Shown: piece after piece, positions 60,553 to 64,000 of the stretch
Position numbering within the stretch: position 1 is the first letter of the stretch
Layout of the letters: each line of letters begins with the position of its first letter
Notes under the pieces: generated by a model
Databases searched by the model: none
Seen by the model: the letters and a program-made list of their open reading frames with translations, nothing else
Told to the model about the DNA's origin: nothing
Origin: Acaudatibacter sp035532115
GTDB lineage: Bacteria > Pseudomonadota > Alphaproteobacteria > Caulobacterales > Caulobacteraceae
Reading direction: 5' to 3'
Assembly: GCA_035532115.1 (NCBI GenBank)
Contig: DATKRO010000089.1
Location: 1-64,000, forward strand
DNA length: 64,000 nucleotides
Program-made: the position numbers and the translations under genes

Positions 60553-63500
60553 ATGGGGCGATCTTCAATTTCCAAGTCAGCTTTCCTCTCGACCGCAGTT
60601 GCTGGTTTCCTCGGCGCGGCGACGCTTGGGGTTATCGCCGCTCTTGCCGCGGCCGCCCCCGCCAGGGCCGATCCGGGCCGCATCTACTGCTTCACGGCCC
60701 AGAATCTCTATGACTACAAAGGTCTCACCAACGAGCCCACCGAAGACACTCTGATCAGCCCCGACGGCTCGTTCAGCAACGGACAGGACTGGAACGGCGC
60801 CTATTCGTCGATCGACACCAACAGCGGCGTCTGTCTCGGCAAGCTGCCGCCCGGGCCGAACGACAACCTGCTGGTCGGACCGGTCAGCAACGGGACCACC
60901 TTCCTCAGCACGACCATCGGCGGCGGCGGCGGCGCCTATCAGAGCCTGTTCGCCGGCGGCGATACGATAAGTTCCGGCGTCACTCTGACCCTGGACACGA
61001 ACGGCTCACCATTCGCCACCAGCGTCACCGCGGCGTCGGGGCAGATCACCTTCCAAGGCGGGCTGAGCGCCGGCACGATCATCAACCTCACCAATCTCGA
61101 CGCACCGAACCCCGCCCAATATACGCTGGGCGGGGGCGCCTATTCCGCGATCAGCGCCATCTACATAAGCGGCGCGACGGTGACGGCGCCCTCCGGCGCC
61201 ACGCTGCAGGCGCCGCAAGTGCACCTCGACGGCGACCTGGAACTCGGCGGCAAGCTCGCCGCCAGCAGCTTCCTGACCGTCGGCGAATTCGGCGCCGGGA
61301 CGTTGAACATCCAGTCGGGCGCCTCGGTGACCAGCGGCAACGGCTTCATCGGCGGCTTTGCGGGCTCGAGCGGCAACGTCAAGGTCAATGGATCGTGGAC
61401 GCTCACGGGCTATCTGATCGACGGCCAACTCGGCACGGGCAACCTCAATGTCGGCGCCGGCGGCCAGATCACCACCGGCGACTTCATGACCGTCGGCGCG
61501 GGCGCGGGCACGAGCGTCCTCGACATCAACGGCGGCGGCAAGGTTACCCTCACGACCGCCTCGGGGCTTCCGACCGACCTGGCCCTGAACACCGCCATCG
61601 CCCCTAACTCGGTCGCCAATGTCACCGTCGACGGCGCCGGCACGGTCCTGACCATCAACGGCTCGTTCAATCTCGGCTTCGGGGGCACGGCGACGATGAA
61701 CGTGACCGGCGGTGGCGACGTCGACGAAAAGGGCGCCATCGTCCGGATTGGCCGCTACGGGACCGGGACGCTGAATCTGGTCGGCCCCGGCTCGAAGTTC
61801 TCGTTCGCCTCCGGGACTATCTTTCAGGTGGGGACTTTCGGCATGGGCGCCCTCAGCCTGAGCCAGGGCTTCCAACTCGACACCGGCGCGGCGGCGGTGA
61901 CCATCGGGGATCAGACCAGCGGCAATGGGACGGCGGTGATCACCGGGTCCGGTTCGAGCTGGACGGCCGCGGGAACCACGATCATCGGCAACAGCGGAAC
62001 CGGCGCCGTGACGGTCAGCGACGGAGGCCTCCTCGACACCGGCGAGGCCGACGTCACCATCGGCTCGGCGGCGGCCGGCGGCGGGACCGTCTCCGTCTCC
62101 GACGGCGGGTCCAGCTGGACCGTGGGCGGAAACCTCACCATTGGCGATGCCGGCATGGGTACGGTGAAGGTCAGCGGCGGCGGTTCGCTGGTTCTGGGCG
62201 GCGACGAGATCCATCTCGGCAAATCCGCGGGCGGGAGCGGGACCCTGTCGCTCTCGGACGCGGCGTCGACGATCTCCTTCCCCTCCGTGCCGGAATTCCT
62301 GATCGGGGAGGCCGGGACGGGCGAACTCGACCTGAGCAAGGGCTTCAGCCTGAGCACGGGCGCCGCGGAGATCACCCTCGGTTCGGCTTCCGGGAGCACC
62401 GGAACGGCGACCCTCTCGGGCGGGGGGACCACCTGGACGATGGGCCAGCATCTGACGGTCGGTGACAGCGGCGCCGGTGAGGTCACCGTCGTCGGCGGCG
62501 CCTCGATGGTCGTTCAGCCAGGCGGCGATGTCTATCTCGGCAAAGCCTCAGACGGCAGCGGACGGCTGGTGCTGGACGGCTCCAAGTCGAAGCTGGCGGT
62601 AAGCGACGCCGATGTTCACGTCGGCGAGGCGGGGAGCGGCGACGTCAGCATTCAGAACGGAGCGACCCTCGACTGGAGCACCGCGTCCGTGGTGGTTGGG
62701 GTGCGGCAGGACTCGTCTGGGACCATCGAAGTGCTCAAGAAGGCCACGCTGAAGGTGAACGAACTGGAGATGGGCGGCGCCGGAACCGGCACGCTGACAG
62801 TGGGGACCGTCGACCAGCATACTGCGACGTTCGTGGCCATCGACGGCACGCAGCTCGGGGCCGAGGGCGGGACGGGCAACCTGGCGATCGGTCCAGGTTC
62901 GAAGGCCATCTTCAACGGCGAACTCACCATCGGCGTCACCGGCGCTGGCCACATGACCGTCGCCGGGCAGGCCCTGGCAGACGGGGACCTCACGGTCGGC
63001 GAGTATTCCGCGTCGAATCTGAGCTTGTCGGGTGGGAAGCTTACCGCGCAGAAGAACTTGGTGCTCGGCGCGAACGACGGCAAGAGCACTCTGTCGCTCG
63101 ATAACCGCTCCAGTTTCAAGGTCCAGGGCAGCGTTTCGATGGGCGGCGCCGGGTCGGACCTGCTCGTCGCTGGCGGCAGCAAGTTCAAATCCGCCGCTTC
63201 GCAGGCCATGACGGTCGGCGCCGACGAGGGCGGCGGCGTCTACGGCCTCGACATCGCAAGCGGGGGGCAGGTGAGTCTGAAAGGCGGCGCCGAGATCAGG
63301 GCCGGCAACGCCTTTGCTATGTCGGTCGACGGCGTGGGTTCGACGTTCGGCGCGGACTACCTCGCGACCGACGCCGTGGCTTCCACCTTGCAGGTCACCA
63401 ACGGCGCCCAGGTGAATCTCAGCGCCGCCACCTGCAGCTGCACCGCCTTGAGCTGGTTGGGCGCGATCTCGGTTCGAGGCGGCGCAGCCCTCGCAGCTCC

Positions 63501-64000
63501 GACGGCCAATCTGGGCTTGCAGGCGAGCCTGACCGCGGACAGCGGCGGTTCGGCGACCTTCGCCCAGGGCCTGGACTTGCAGGCTGGGTCGAGCCTCAAC
63601 GTTGTGGGCGGGGGTCTGGTAGCCGTCGGCGCGCCCAACGGCTCACTCGTGGCCGGCCAGGTCGTGGTCGGGCCGGGGGGAACCTTGAAGGGCTTCGCCG
63701 GCGGCGCGCCGCCGCTGATCCTGGGCCAACTGGTCATCCAGAGCGGCGGCGCCGTGCTGGGCCCCTTGGGCGTCAGCGGCAACGTCCTGAACAACGGCAC
63801 GCAGACGCTCGGCGACGACCCCTCAATCGTCACCGTCAACGGCTCCTACACGCTGGGCGCCACCGGAGTCATCATCGCCGAGATCGGGCCGATGTCCTAC
63901 AGCCAGTTGATCGTCAACGGCCCCGTGACCCTGAATGGTGGCACGCTGGAGTTCCAGCCCGTGCAAGGCGGGACGTTACAGCTCGGCAAGAGCTACAACG
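60553..64000 (+). CDS. Large autotransporter-like surface protein, 3' end outside the window
   Basis: The frame is open from ATG 60553 to the window edge (1149 codons, no stop), so it is partial. A signal peptide (AFLSTAVAGFLGAATLGVIAALAAAAPARA) is followed by a long, Gly/Thr/Ser/Val-rich, low-charge passenger made of repeats such as TIGDAGMGTVKVSGGGSLVLGG and TVGDSGAGEVTVVGGASMVV, the pattern of autotransporter beta-helix repeats. Near the end, SYTLGATGVIIAEIGPMSYSQLIVNGPVTLNGGTLEF matches the segment that precedes the outer-membrane beta-barrel in type V autotransporters. The barrel is probably just beyond the window. Conflicting antisense ORFs are shadows. Likely controlled by the adjacent NarL-type regulator. 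Confidence 0.85.
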   Translation, partial: MGRSSISKSAFLSTAVAGFLGAATLGVIAALAAAAPARADPGRIYCFTAQNLYDYKGLTNEPTEDTLISPDGSFSNGQDWNGAYSSIDTNSGVCLGKLPPGPNDNLLVGPVSNGTTFLSTTIGGGGGAYQSLFAGGDTISSGVTLTLDTNGSPFATSVTAASGQITFQGGLSAGTIINLTNLDAPNPAQYTLGGGAYSAISAIYISGATVTAPSGATLQAPQVHLDGDLELGGKLAASSFLTVGEFGAGTLNIQSGASVTSGNGFIGGFAGSSGNVKVNGSWTLTGYLIDGQLGTGNLNVGAGGQITTGDFMTVGAGAGTSVLDINGGGKVTLTTASGLPTDLALNTAIAPNSVANVTVDGAGTVLTINGSFNLGFGGTATMNVTGGGDVDEKGAIVRIGRYGTGTLNLVGPGSKFSFASGTIFQVGTFGMGALSLSQGFQLDTGAAAVTIGDQTSGNGTAVITGSGSSWTAAGTTIIGNSGTGAVTVSDGGLLDTGEADVTIGSAAAGGGTVSVSDGGSSWTVGGNLTIGDAGMGTVKVSGGGSLVLGGDEIHLGKSAGGSGTLSLSDAASTISFPSVPEFLIGEAGTGELDLSKGFSLSTGAAEITLGSASGSTGTATLSGGGTTWTMGQHLTVGDSGAGEVTVVGGASMVVQPGGDVYLGKASDGSGRLVLDGSKSKLAVSDADVHVGEAGSGDVSIQNGATLDWSTASVVVGVRQDSSGTIEVLKKATLKVNELEMGGAGTGTLTVGTVDQHTATFVAIDGTQLGAEGGTGNLAIGPGSKAIFNGELTIGVTGAGHMTVAGQALADGDLTVGEYSASNLSLSGGKLTAQKNLVLGANDGKSTLSLDNRSSFKVQGSVSMGGAGSDLLVAGGSKFKSAASQAMTVGADEGGGVYGLDIASGGQVSLKGGAEIRAGNAFAMSVDGVGSTFGADYLATDAVASTLQVTNGAQVNLSAATCSCTALSWLGAISVRGGAALAAPTANLGLQASLTADSGGSATFAQGLDLQAGSSLNVVGGGLVAVGAPNGSLVAGQVVVGPGGTLKGFAGGAPPLILGQLVIQSGGAVLGPLGVSGNVLNNGTQTLGDDPSIVTVNGSYTLGATGVIIAEIGPMSYSQLIVNGPVTLNGGTLEFQPVQGGTLQLGKSYN

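Noticed and set aside
61006..62451. 481-residue minus-strand frame opposite the autotransporter-like gene
   Set aside because: It lacks a good start and is the antisense of a Gly-rich repeat gene with clear signal peptide and repeats on the plus strand.

Overview
The window is very GC-rich, tightly packed chromosomal DNA from an alphaproteobacterium, most likely a member of the Caulobacteraceae (Phenylobacterium/Caulobacter type). This is inferred from gene content: a gap-pgk-class I fba-thiE cluster, CobS next to a J-domain gene and bolA, a UPF0260 (YcgN) protein, a DUF2336-like protein, aroK-aroB-corC, and frequent GTG/TTG starts. No rRNA, tRNA, CRISPR array, transposase or phage module was found.

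Region by region. 1-5.3 kb: leuA on the minus strand, with a short leucine-rich leader peptide upstream that looks like an attenuator; then a gene-free stretch holding a 99-bp tandem array (five units) with a palindromic core; then a ClC channel and a TVP38/TMEM64 membrane protein. 5.4-10 kb: a class I aspartate aminotransferase, a secreted glycosidase-like protein and a glycosyltransferase. 10-14 kb: gap, pgk, fba and thiE. 14-17.5 kb: a LysR regulator and a three-gene set of inositol monophosphatase, a GDPD-fold protein that has lost its catalytic residues, and a small exported protein. 17.5-25.9 kb: a gene-free structured stretch, YcgN, a CbpA-like DnaJ, a PepSY/OmpR/histidine kinase operon, a DUF2336-like protein, cobS, a J-domain protein, bolA and a receiver-only response regulator. 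26-30 kb: aroK-aroB-corC and a divergent xerD whose start codon overlaps that of aroK. 30-37.4 kb: an accessory metabolic region with a translationally coupled trio (putative diiron protein, luciferase-like monooxygenase, small protein), and facing it an SDR, a TPR protein, an M20 peptidase and a PhyH dioxygenase. 37.5-42.3 kb: vsr, a DNA cytosine methyltransferase and a SWIM-SNF2 helicase broken near its end by an 8-bp duplication. 42.4-52.2 kb: DegP-type protease, VOC protein, CDF transporter, a second ClC channel, purU, frmA, a TIR-TPR protein and a short CDF protein. 52.3-57.6 kb: a ProA-like dehydrogenase, a frameshifted YbhB gene, a remnant of an MmeI-like methyltransferase, a serine hydrolase, ygfA and an ArsR/SRPBCC pair. 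57.9-64 kb: a hybrid histidine kinase and a NarL-type regulator separated by a 54-bp nested hairpin, then a large autotransporter-like gene that runs off the end.

Themes. Amino-acid and central carbon metabolism dominate the conserved blocks. One-carbon enzymes recur (purU, frmA, ygfA). Three genes are damaged by small indels or truncation (helicase, ybhB, MmeI remnant), two of them DNA-modification or helicase related. The last 6 kb probably form one regulatory unit in which the two-component proteins control the surface protein. The least explained elements are the leuA leader, the 99-bp array, the inactive GDPD protein and the diiron/monooxygenase operon.
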